This document shows positions 27,001-39,000 of a DNA stretch of 64,000 nucleotides, in pieces. How positions within the stretch are numbered: the stretch's first letter is position 1; every line of letters begins with the position of its first letter. The translations under genes and the position numbers were made by a program. The notes beneath the pieces are model-generated. The model was not told the DNA's origin and searched no databases. It saw nothing but the letters and a program-made list of their open reading frames with translations. Source of the DNA: Chinchilla lanigera (taxonomy: Eukaryota; Chordata; Mammalia; Rodentia; Chinchillidae); assembly GCF_000276665.1 (NCBI RefSeq), contig NW_004955435.1, positions 1,710,892 through 1,774,891 on the forward strand, given 5' to 3'.

Positions 27001-30000
27001 GGAGGTCTGAGCAGGTGGACACAACCCCACCTTGACCAAGGCCTGTTTGGCTGCCTTAGTGCTACCCGACCCCTGCACCTGGCAGCTCGTCTGTGATGGG
27101 AGGCTGAGGGGTCACAGAGGCACGGAGCATCAGATTTTGCCAGGCGGATTTGCCAAGTGAGTTGTGCAGCTCAGCTTGGAGGAATTGGAAGAGTTTTCTT
27201 CCAAGCTTGGGCCATGACAGTCCAATTTCACCATAAAGAAAAGCCTACAGTGAGCTACTTGAGTAAATGTTCCTCTATAAATCTATCTTTAGCTATTTTC
27301 CCTACAACTATATTTTCGAGAGAGTTAAGTTGTCTTCTGTTGTTTCTCAAAATGTTGGGTTTAATTAAATTATGAGATATGTTTAAATGACTATGTGGAC
27401 TTTTTGAATCTCAAGCCACGTGATCCCTAGTTACAGTTTAGTAAATGTCCATTCTTTTTTATTTTCGTAAGTATCCTAATTTTTCTCTGTTCATTTGTCA
27501 TTGTGCTATGTATGTATTCTTATTTATCTGCAAATACTCTTCAAACTATCATGTCATGGTATATGTTATTGTTTTATTTAACAGTCGTGTATGTGTAGTT
27601 GTCCTGCCCCAGGAGGGATAGAAAGAAGTTACTTATCAAAGAGTATGTCATAATAAGAAAGACACAGTAACGATGAGGGGAATCTTTTGGAGCATTTAAC
27701 ATTTGATGGACAGAATTTTTTCAAATACTGTAAATTTTGTTTTATATGTTGACTTTTTCAGTTTAAAGGTACCAAAAATCAAAATCTTATAATATTTATA
27801 GTTTAATTGGTAACATCTTATTACTCATACATAAAATAATACTGCGCTTTGCAGTTGTTGGTGTATTAAATACCACAAAATGTCCACAATATATCCTTCA
27901 TATTACAGCTTGAAAATTTTCTGAAAAATTTAAACTTGATGGTAGTTTTTTTTTTTATAAACTACGTTGTTGAGATTTGTGGAAAAGATAGTGATAGTTT
28001 AAAGTTTTAATCCTTAAAAGTTTCTGTTTAAAACATTTCCTGGTTACATATATCTGTCAAACTATGTCTTGCTCTTTCAAGAATAAATCACTTGGCCTCT
28101 CTTTGCTCTTTTAACGTGAGTGCCAAAGGCAAGATCACTTTTTTGAAATGACCAGTAGAGTACTCAAGTACTTGAGTTACAAACTGATAGTGTTACATAG
28201 CAAAATGTAAGTGATGAATGTGTTTTCAACTACTTTTCCTTTTAATTTTCAGCGTGCCCAGGCAGTTCTTCAAGCTGTGACAGCTGTCCAGACCGCAAAT
28301 ACTCCTCTCAGTGGCACCACAGTTAGTGAGAGTGCAGTGACTCCAGCCCAGAGTCCAGTACTTAGAATAATTATTGACAATATGTACTACCCTGTAACAC
28401 TTGATGTTCTTCACCAAGTAAGTTTTAATTTGCACCCATTTATATAGACATTGGACAAATAATAATACAGTAAATAACATTTTGATCTGATATTTTAACA
28501 GATATTTTCTAAGTTTGGTGCTGTATTGAAGATAATCACATTTACAAAAAATAACCAGTTTCAAGCTTTGCTCCAGTATGGTGATCCAGTAAATGCTCAA
28601 CAAGCAAAACTAGTAAGTCTAGAGCGCCTTTTGAGATAGTAATGTTTTTTCATGCAGATGTAACTTAATCCTAATGTAAGTCAGCAGTGCTGTGTAGCGT
28701 TGTAGATGGTGGAAATTCATGCCACTAAGGTAGTTTTAGGAAAACATTGTAATTGTTTTAAAAAATAAAATGTTTATTTTTTTAAAGACAATCATAGCTG
28801 TAGTAGTCATAACACAAGCTTGTATTAGTTTACACTTCTAGTTCAGGTGCGGAGTTTTGTGTTTTTGAGAAGGTAGTTGAATTTGAAGTAGTTTGCAGTG
28901 AGTTTCAAAGTAATTTACTGGTTTGAAATGCATCGCTTAACAAGAGCATCACTGTAAATGATAGAAGTTCATGTCAGTAATTTTAGTAGCAGTAATTGTC
29001 ATGAAAAGGAATGTTTTTTTTTTTTAAGAACAATCATGACTATTGCTATCTATAGCATAGGCTTATCTTAGGTTACATTTTTGTTAATTTTGGAAGTTTT
29101 GTACTTGCGAGAAGATAGCTGGATAGGATTGTATACCTGTGTATACCTGTGTATACATGTATACCTGTGTAAGATGTTTAAATAGCTTGCAGTGGGAGTT
29201 TCAGAGTAATTTATTTTTGAGATAAGTTTGGCTGAGTATATCAGTACAGATGTACAGTTGCTGTGACAGGCTCTAGTGTAAGACTGTACCTTATATATAT
29301 TTTTAAAGGCATGTTTTCTAAATAGGTTTGTGATCTTTCTTCATTCGTATCATTCACCTTTTTTGTCATGGTTATGCATGGAGGTTAAGAGACTATTAGA
29401 AGAAAAGTTTTCCCATGTCATGATTACCATTGAAATTTATACCCCACAGCTTTGCTTCAAAATGCTTACGTCTTCCAGTGCCTCCGTTAATATATCTTAG
29501 TTGTTTCCACTTTCTAACTTCTTGTACTGTATCATCTTCATTATTTTTCCATTATTAAAGCCATTCATTATTAAACCATTATTACGAAGTCGTTAAATCT
29601 GCTGTTTTTACTGACCTTTGTCTTATCTCTTGTCTTTTCCCTTTTTTGTTTTTAAACAAAAATAGACTGTTTCTAGTACCTTGGTGCTTCCTCTAAATCA
29701 AGATTACTTATATGGAATTCAGACCATTTTTTATTGTTGTTTAGATGCATTTGTCTCCTCACTGTCTCATTTGGGGATTACTGAAATCCTTCAGTAGCAG
29801 AAAGGCTGTAGTAGTTATAATTGTCATAGTTTATCAGGTGTTTTATCTCCCTTTTTTCTTGATCATTACTTTAGCTTGTAAAGAGAACAGGTTTTTCCTC
29901 CCTTTGTTACAAAAGGATGATTTAAAGAGGTAAATTACTTACAGAGTACACTCTGTGAGATCGACATTTTTTCAGTGTATGACTTTCAGATAGTCTTTTT

Positions 30001-33000
30001 TTCTAGTATATTGGTTTTCTAGTCACTGGTTCTCAGGTGATACAATCTCATTGTGTGTTTTGGAATTATTTTTTGTTTTTCAAAAATAATTATTCTTCAC
30101 ATTCCCTAGTCTCCCAACTTTGGAAATACAAACATTATTTAGTTGCCAAAAATCAGTGTGGTGTGAGGTTTTATCATTGTGTACAATCTGAAAGTCATGG
30201 TTTGTATGACATTTTTCACACCTTACAACATATTTTAAAATGGTACACATTTGTGAATGTGCAATAGTTTCTTTCCTCTTCTGATCCAGAGGAAAAGGAC
30301 TTGTTAAAGGACCAATGAAATGGAATTTGATTGGCATTGTGGAGTTATATTGCATTGGGAGAAATTTTTCATACTGCATTGGGGCTAATTCTACTGCATT
30401 GGGGCTAATTCTTACCTGTAGAATAGCTTATGTGTACATTTAATCTTAGTTTATAAAAGGATTATACTTCGTTACATTATACATTTGAGGTTTTCATTTT
30501 ACTAGCCTATGTGCTGATAATAAGCATCAAGCTGTAAGTGTTCATGAGTGTTTAATATACAGTTATCACTTGTTCAGGTCCTTTACAAAGATGTAAAATT
30601 AATTCTAAGATAATAGATAATTGTTTTATTATATTTATATTCTAAGAGTTGACCTCAACTTTATGTCAGTTATTACTTTGCAGACTTGCTCTCCCATTAA
30701 CTTGTAATCTAGACTGCTTGGTAGAACTTCTGATGATTCCAGGAATCTGCATTCTTCATGCCTTTTATGCTGTGCCTAAGGAATGTCATGTAGTCTGACA
30801 ATCGGTAACAGTTTAAATTCAGGCACATTGCCTACAAGTAACCCCCTCCACTTGAAAAAGTTCTCCACAAGTTTTTCAGTCAGCATGTTCTGCTTTTCGT
30901 AATGACTGTATCAGAAATTTTCCCCTTCCACCACATCTTTTCCTCGTGCTTGCTTAATTCCAGGAAAATATCAGATGAAATCTCCATTAGTTTTTCTCAT
31001 GAAACCTATTATCCAGGTCTTTCTCATAAAGTCACAGATTATTTTTCTTTTAATCTAAGCCTAGTAAACCACAGGTCCCATTCTCTCCTGCCTCCCACGA
31101 GTTGGCACCATCATCTCTGGTTTCTCTTACTTTCGTTATTTTTCACTTAATACTTAAAGTGTATCCATAAACCTCAGGTTTATCTTAACTCCAGATACCA
31201 CTCCATCTATAACTCTACAGTCTTCCCATCTCTTATCTTAGCTCTGCTTTCCCTTTTAAAATTTATAACCAGATACCTTAAATAAGGTGTCTTTTTTTTC
31301 TTAAGAGCTTGCTTATTTCTCTAACTTCTGTAATTTCATTTCAGCCCTGTTAACACAGATTATTCTTTTTTTGTCTTTTTGAGACAGGGTCTCGCTATGC
31401 AGTTCAGGCTGGCCTTGAGCTCACTGTGTAGCCCAGGTTGGTCTCGAACTTGCAATGATCCTCCTGCCTCAGCCTCCAGAGTACTGAGATTACAGGCATG
31501 CGCCACCATGCCCGGCCAGATGATTCTTTAGAACATCACCAGTGATGAATTGTTAAATGCCAGTAGTATCATTTCGTCTTAACCTTACTTAACATGTAGG
31601 TCACCTTTGGCATTGTATAGTACTCTTAAAAATTTTCATTTGGTCTGTGACATTTCTCACCTAGATTTATCTTACTTTGAGGGTTTCTTCCTTGCTACAC
31701 ATGCTTCTCCTACTACCTGGGAAGCCTCACCTACTCTAACAATTGAGTTACACTTGGTGTTCTTAGCACTTTTTGTAGCTCAGACCCAGACCGGGAGTTC
31801 AGTAAAACATTGGACATCTTCAAATTTAGGTTCAGTGCAGCTTCTGTTTCTAGAGTTTCTTGTGTCTCCATGCAAGTTACAAAGTCAGTCGTCTCATCAG
31901 TAGGCCAGAAAACATGAAACTGTTACTCTTTCTTCTATAATCAAATATTCTTAGCTCCTGAATTGCTGTTGAATATGTCCTTTTTGACTCTACCTCTCTT
32001 GCTGCCATCCTGAACAGCTATTATTAAAAAATACTAGCCTCTTTGAGACTTTAAAGTGGCTGTTTCACATTACAAATCAGCATATTTCTAGCTGTAATAT
32101 GTCACTGTTGATGGCGATACAAATTCTCACACAAAGTCCTTATCCGTGCAGGGTGACCTCAGCTGCTGGTGGTCCTTGAACAGCCATTTTGAGCAAATCT
32201 GTGCTTCACTGGTCTCTGACTAAACTCCCCACTCAGACAGCTTCCTCACTGCTGTTATTTATCCACAAAGTACTAAGAATGATCTCAGTTTAAAACAACA
32301 TTACTTCCATTCTCAACTCAGTGACTGACTTTTATTCTTAGAATAGGTCCACAGGTCGTTGATAGGGATTAAGAAACTATCTCATTCTTTAACTTGCTTT
32401 TCTACCTCTATCTCTAGCTGTATTGACCTTACTGAAGTAGCTTGCATAGCTGTGGTTTTTTTGATCTTCCGGGCTTTCGGCTTGCTATTCCATTTCGTAC
32501 TGTGTTTTCTCTTCATCTCCTTAGGTCCAACTTCTGGTTATCTTCCTCTTTTAAGTATCAGTGTACACTTCTCTTTTCAGATCTCCCTTACCCTTTCAAC
32601 TACATTAAAATCTCTGTGATTATTTGTTAAGTGTCTGTATTTTTTAGACTATAGGTTATATAAAAGGGAATACCATTTCTGCTTTGTTCTTTGCTGCAGT
32701 TTTTGAGTGTTGACATTTAGGGTGATAATCAGAACATTAGTAACAATTCTCATTATCAAAAAGTAAATGATTCTCATGTTTGTGAAAGAAAACACCCTGA
32801 TATCTTTTAGAAAATCTTACTGATATCTATTGGCTTGCAGTATATCAGGCATATAAAGATGTTTTCCTTTGGCTTTCTAATGCACCTTTTTTTTTTATAT
32901 TTTTGAGAAAAAAATAATTGGTACGTAGAAATAGCCACCTATTTTTTTTTTTTTTTGGTTTTTCTCCGGTACCAGGAACTGAACTCACGACCTTGCGCTT

Positions 33001-36000
33001 GCCAGGCAGGCGCTTTTGCCGCTGAGCTAAATCCCCAGCCCCAAGCCACCTATTTTTAACAGCAAGATATTCCTATTCACTGGGCTTTTCGTTTTAGGGT
33101 CTTGATCTGTTTTGTTTTTGTTCTTGTGTGCGTGGTACCGGGGGTTGAATTTAGGGGTTGGCACTGAATACACACAGCCCCTCTGAAATTTTTTGAGACA
33201 CGGTCTTGAGTTGCCTGGGTTGGTTTGGAACTGGAGAGCCTCTTGCCTCACCCTCCCAGAGTACTGGGGTTATAGGCAAGTGCCACCATGCCTAGCTGAA
33301 AATGACAATTTTTGTTTTTATTATTAGAGGTAACATTTCATGAACATTACCTCCTGCTAGAAATATCTAAAATACACTCAGGATACTGGTAGTATATGTT
33401 TGGAAATGTGTATATATGGTCATTTTAATGTAGTGTACATGTGGATTCTTTTTTTATTCCTTACAGGTTTTATGTCATTAAGTTAGTAGTTGTTAAAAAT
33501 GAGGTAAAATAAATACTTTGCAGCAGTAAGATGTTGTCATATATTCTTTCTTTCAGCCTGCTTACCACTTTATGGAGAAATTTGGAGAGCTCTAATATAC
33601 TCAGCCTTTACTTTCCTGTACAGACATTCTCTTTGAGATATGCCTAATTCTGCTTACCTTTTAGCATTCATAAGTTTTATATTTTTTTATATGAACGGAA
33701 GATTTTTGATAAAGCCATGGTTTTAGAATGTTTTATGCAAAGCTTGCATAATCAAGTGTGGAGTTTTATGTTGGTAAATAATTGGTAATAGTATTTTATT
33801 AATGTTATAAACCTAATATATGTTCTTGGTTTTGATGTGTTTTCCTGACTTGGTAAATATTAGACAGATATATAAAGAATTTGGAGATTTCAGGTTTCTC
33901 TACGCACCTGGTTAAATCAGACTCCCAACACTCTCTTCAAAAAAGTAAGTTGTAGAAAGAAATAGTAAACATTGACATTGAAATAGAAATATTGTGACTC
34001 TCAGTCTTTTTAATGTATATACGATGCTTCATTGTGCTTGTATAATTGTGCATTTGTGTCCTAACATCTTTACTGCATTTTGATGTTCATGTTTTAGTCA
34101 CAAATTTTAAATGTACTTCTAAAAATTTTTTTGTGATTGTTTTTGCTTGCTATCTAAACTTTCTTTGTGAGTAAGCACATTCAAAAAGTCCTGTTACAAA
34201 TTATTTGGAGCTTTTATTATCAGAAATTTTTGCTTCAGTATGATCACCACATTCCTGATTGCCAAAATCACAGTTTGTGTGCTATTCTTACCTCCTGGGA
34301 TTGTGTAAATACATGAGTTTAATTTGATTTTTGTCCCTACTTGTTGTCTTACCTGAGCTAACTATTGAAAATCCCTTGATTTCTGTTTCCATGTGTATTC
34401 ACCTCCTCTTTCTCGAATCCCCTCTGGTTAAACTGTTTCAATTGCCATCTTGTTGGCTCATTTCTCCAGCTCTTACACGTTAGATGTAATTGTGTAACTT
34501 CTACCTACGCGAAGGTGTTTTTCCTAAAAGTTAAAAAGGAAAATGTCAACTGTCTCTGCAAGGATTTCTATCAGTCAGCAAATTCATTATGGATAATTTG
34601 GCAGTCCGCCTCTGCATTGTTTGGAAATAACCCAGTTTAGAAGAGACTTCATTTATTGTTGAGTTAGCAGTTTGCTGTCAGTACTTTGAGCATTAACCTT
34701 GATACTGTTTCTCAAAGCCATGTCTTCTTTTTTTTTTTTTAATAAGATAGCATTTTGTCTTTGATGTTACCGGAAATACAAAGAGCGAGATAAAAGGTTG
34801 ATAACTGGAAAGGGCACCAAGAAATGGAGTAGGGTTGGGGGGAAAGAAAAAGAATTGAGATGTGTTACGTACACATACCACCTCCCCATGGAGAATGTAG
34901 TCATTACGTACTACAGCTGTATAGTATTAAGCAGTTAAAGCGATGAGTACATTTTGCTGTTCATCTTTTGATACTTGTGTGTTAAAACACGTTTTTGACT
35001 CACGTTTTCCCTATAGAAATGTTACGGGAGTAAATGCATGCCTGTTTTCACTGTTCTGTTGGCCTTTATAACAGGGCATTCATATCAGTGGTGGCGAACC
35101 TGTGGCCCATGTGCCACAGCAGACTGTCACTGAAAGCTCTAAAAGGTTCCCCATCACTGGTTTGTATTACACTGGGTGATAAAATCCATACCCGACTTGT
35201 ATTTTTATGGAAATAGGTACCTTGCTTAACCCAAATGTCATGCAAAACTTGATGTCTGTGAAATCCTTTGTTATAACAAATACTGCATTGTAATGGATGA
35301 AATTCTGTTGTTATTTTTAGGTTGGTAAGTATAGTCATATAAAAATTTTTTATATTAAGGGAAGAGGTTTATTTTTCCAGAGAGGAGGATATTTGAATTA
35401 TAAGCTTTGTATAGAGATTTAGCTTTTCCATAACAGGACATGTTTATTTTTGTAATGAAAAATTAACCCTGTGTTTCCTTGTTTTATAGTTTGTTCCTAG
35501 CTTATATCCAGATGGACTAACGATGATGCCACAGCAGAAAAACATTATAACCATAACAGCAGCATAGTTTCCTATAACTCATGATGTACTTTCACATGTT
35601 ATTCTTTATTTAATCCTCATAATAACACTGTGCATGGTAGCCAGTATTGTTTGTCTTCAGATTAAGAAATTGAGTATTAGAGAGTTATATAACTTCCTTA
35701 GAATGACCTAATTAATCCTGTAGGCCTGATACTCTTCTATTCCAACAATTTCCTGGAGTTGGGTTTGCTAATTTCATCAAGGGATTCTGATTCAGGCTGA
35801 ACATTTTATCTTAAGATACTAGTTTTTAACCATATTTCATAGGAATTTCAGTTATGCATTACAATGATACATTTATTTGGTCTGAGGCAACTTCATACAG
35901 TGTGACACCCTACAGCAGTTACTTTATGAAACTGTTAATCATTCAGCGTATGAATAATAAAGTTAACTTGATTGTGCAAATTAGTAAATACTGACTTTGG

Positions 36001-39000
36001 TAGACAGGCTGTACTTGTGACCCTTACAAGTTTTTAAAGATTACACTTTTGTAGTTTTTTTAATTGAAAATATTAGCATGCATTATTAAAATTTTAAAAG
36101 ACTTAAGTAGCGTTTTGTAATTAAAGAAGGTAGTATTTGGTGGAAACTAATCCATTTACAGAACGAACAGTACAGTGTGATGTGTGAAATTTGAAACATT
36201 CTCCCATTTTTGCAAATTTTCATGCCTTAAGATTGCTAATATACTTCATTCACTTTTACAGGCCCTAGATGGTCAGAATATTTATAATGCTTGCTGTACA
36301 CTAAGGATTGATTTTTCAAAACTTGTGAATTTGAATGTAAAATACAACAATGATAAAAGTAGGGATTATACTCGACCTGATCTCCCATCTGGAGATGGAC
36401 AGCCTGCCTTGGACCCAGCTATTGCTGCAGCATTTGCCAAGGAGACATCCCTTTTAGGTATGATTTTTATTGTCTAATACCACTCTTTTCCCATGTTGCT
36501 AAATGGGAAAGTGCCTATTTAACTTCAGTAAGTATGATGAATCCTTTATTTTGGACTTGAACAAATTGTTTAAATTTCATGTGTTTTGTTCTCAGGTGAA
36601 AAAGCATGTGAGTACTGTTAAAAACCAAGTGTTCTTCATAAGTGTAATTAGTATTAGTTGTGTTCCTTTACTACCTCACCTTCTTTCTTATACCACTGTC
36701 CCAAAACAAAATAAGAACAGCTGTAATGAAAAGAATACTTCCGAGTTTTTAATAAAATATTTTCGCTTTAAACTTGTTGTTATACCTAAACCTAAGCCTA
36801 AGGTCCTTGTGCTTATTTGTTAGGGTTAAAATGATTTTTAACTAGAAATAGTAAAATACTAGCAGATAAAACAGGTGATGGGAATTATATGTGAGTTTTT
36901 TCAAAGCCTATATATACCCTCTTTTAAGTAATTTAAAGTAGAAGAAATTTTCTATAAAATTTATTTTGCTATTCATTTGCATTATCATTATTTATATTTC
37001 ACCTTGTCCTATGGTAGAATTGAACCACCTAATTAAAATACAGTGTAAAAATATACAACTGATGGAGTCAGTTGATGGAATACAGTTGATGGAATCAAGA
37101 TGAAGGAAATACAAGGGAAATGGTATTTTGTAAGTAAAATGAACAAAGGGATTTACAAGTTCAAGTGGCATTTTACAGGCTCCTTCTATTTGATGGGTTT
37201 GAGAAAGTTTTACTTACTTACTGGTGTTGACAGTATAAGATTTTCTTCAAACAAGCATTTCTGTCCATATGGAATTCAAGATTGGTGCTTGACACACTAG
37301 TTCTTTAAGTTGTGTCCATCATTTTTTAAAAAGTATTAAATGCAGTGATTCTTGGAAATACTTTGGACGTGTAACAGTCATTCTGTTTACTTGTCTTTAG
37401 GTGTGTGTGTGTGTGAGATATGATATTCATATATGTATGGGATGAGACACAAGTGTGCAAGAGCAGCCAGTCCCTGAAGTCACGGCGGGGCCTTGTTCCA
37501 GGGAGCTCGATTCTTTGCCCAGGCCTGGTTGCAGCTGAGTTGGACGGGAAGCGAGCCCAGTTCAGTGGTTCTAGTGGTTCAGTGCTGGCCTTAAGAGGAA
37601 GTTTGCTTGCCCTCGTCCGTTGCGTGTGTGACCAGAGGCATGGGAGAGCTGGGTTCATGGGCCAGGGCCCCCTGCAACTGATCTTCAGCAAGTCACTCAC
37701 TCTGCTTTTCTGGCGTGTTTGGCACCAGCCGCGGCTCTCTGGTTGTTACTGTGATAGGTGCTTTAGGTTGCTGACGCTTTCTTCGGACAGAACCTCCGTT
37801 GGTGTGTAGTTAATTCTCCCAGTTCAGCTTGCAGTTAGCAACGTTGACTGTGTCTTGGTGTACAGATTTTCAAGGGAAAGTTAAGACTGAAAGAATAATG
37901 TTACATGGCTTTTGCTTACAGTTCTTACTATAGGTTATTGAACTCTTTACTGAGAAAAGTTACGTTACAGAAAAGAGTAACATTGAGTAGTTTCTAGGTT
38001 TTTGTTGACATTCTCCTAAGCACTTGGCAGATACATTATTGAATCTTAAGTAAATGGCAGTGTCAAGATTTTATAGTTACTGAGAAGTTTAAAACTTCAT
38101 TTGCAACTCATTAAAAAACCAATTGAAGAATAAAATACCAGAGAAGCTCCCGTCAAGCATCGAACAGTGGACTGTCGTAATTACTTCCTTGACCCTCGGC
38201 GGCTGTGTGTGTTTGCCCATCGGGTTGTACTTGGATTTGTGTGGACGCTACGCACAGACGTGTTTAGGGTTCCTCTAGGGAGTTCATCGCTATTTTTATT
38301 ACGATTTTAAGGGTTTGGTGAGATCATCATAGATGTAGTAATAAAATGTTCTTCATAAAAGACGATGAAGCCCTAGCTATGCTTTTATTTTTTCCAGTGC
38401 ATTACATTGTTCCATGAAAAGCTTTTGTTCTATTAAAAGCTCAGGTTTTGTTCTGTTTTGCATGTGTGTTAGGTAGAGGCCAAGGACTTGAGCATGCTAG
38501 GCAGTCACTCTGACACCGAGGCAAGCCTTAACCCTTGCTTGGTTCTTAATAAGCTTTTCTTTTTTGAAAACCAAATGATAAAATACCACAAGTATAACAA
38601 CAAGCTGCATCAAGCAAGAGCTATTTAAAAATATGAATTGTTTACTTCTGAAATTTTTCATTTACTATTTTTAGACTCCAGTACCACAAGTAACTAAAAC
38701 AAAAGCAAAACGATGAATAAGAAGCAGTTTCTGTACCTACTTCATATGGAAGTTGAATATGGTTAAATAAGGAATGAGTTAAAATTTTTAAAATGCTTAG
38801 AAGAATGTTGAGCATGTTGTAAGACATGTGAAATGAATAAACATTAAAAACCCTGAGAGTGTATTGTTAGGCTGGTTTTTTTCTTACTTTTTCACTTATT
38901 ATAATCTGAATATATCATTACTCTTTCCCACAAGACTGTTTTGTATTATGTACATCGAACAGTGACTTCTATTTGAATATAAATGTTTTAAAACTATTGC

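Larger units (their letters stand above)
22002..28252 (+). other. PTBP2: PTBP2 intron 5
   Basis: 6.25 kb. Contains a degenerate TTTAAATACTAT-like tandem stretch (about 22588-22672), a B1 (22931-23092), L1 3' UTR antisense interrupted by a small palindromic element (about 23157-23750), an ID-like fragment (23755-23835), an ID (24358-24448), a MaLR LTR (about 24595-24995), an 18 bp tandem duplication (25351-25386), an L1 3' end (about 26100-26420) and a GC-rich unclassified patch (26870-27240). 27400-28252 shows no recognised element. Confidence 0.8.
28613..36261 (+). other. PTBP2: PTBP2 intron 7
   Basis: 7.65 kb. Contains an old tandem duplication of about 252 bp period (28712-29230), a short TATACCTGTG minisatellite (29133-29175), a perfect 20 bp tandem pair (30372-30411), a B1 (31361-31517), an ID (about 32947-33043), a B4-like SINE (about 33120-33298), a possible L1-type purine-rich stretch (34780-34870), a 74 bp hAT-like MITE (35086-35159) and a MIR (35585-35750). 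31520-32900 and 33310-34690 have nothing recognisable. Confidence 0.8.

Noticed and set aside
28226..28603. 125-codon open frame antisense to exons 6-7
   Set aside because: Shadow of the conserved PTBP2 exons; it also crosses the 84 nt intron.
37420..37809. Open frame of 129 codons on the plus strand, with another of 124 codons opposite (37326-37700)
   Set aside because: Both follow from a GC-richer, stop-poor patch that includes a MIR-like piece. No domain, no convincing splice sites, no known family.
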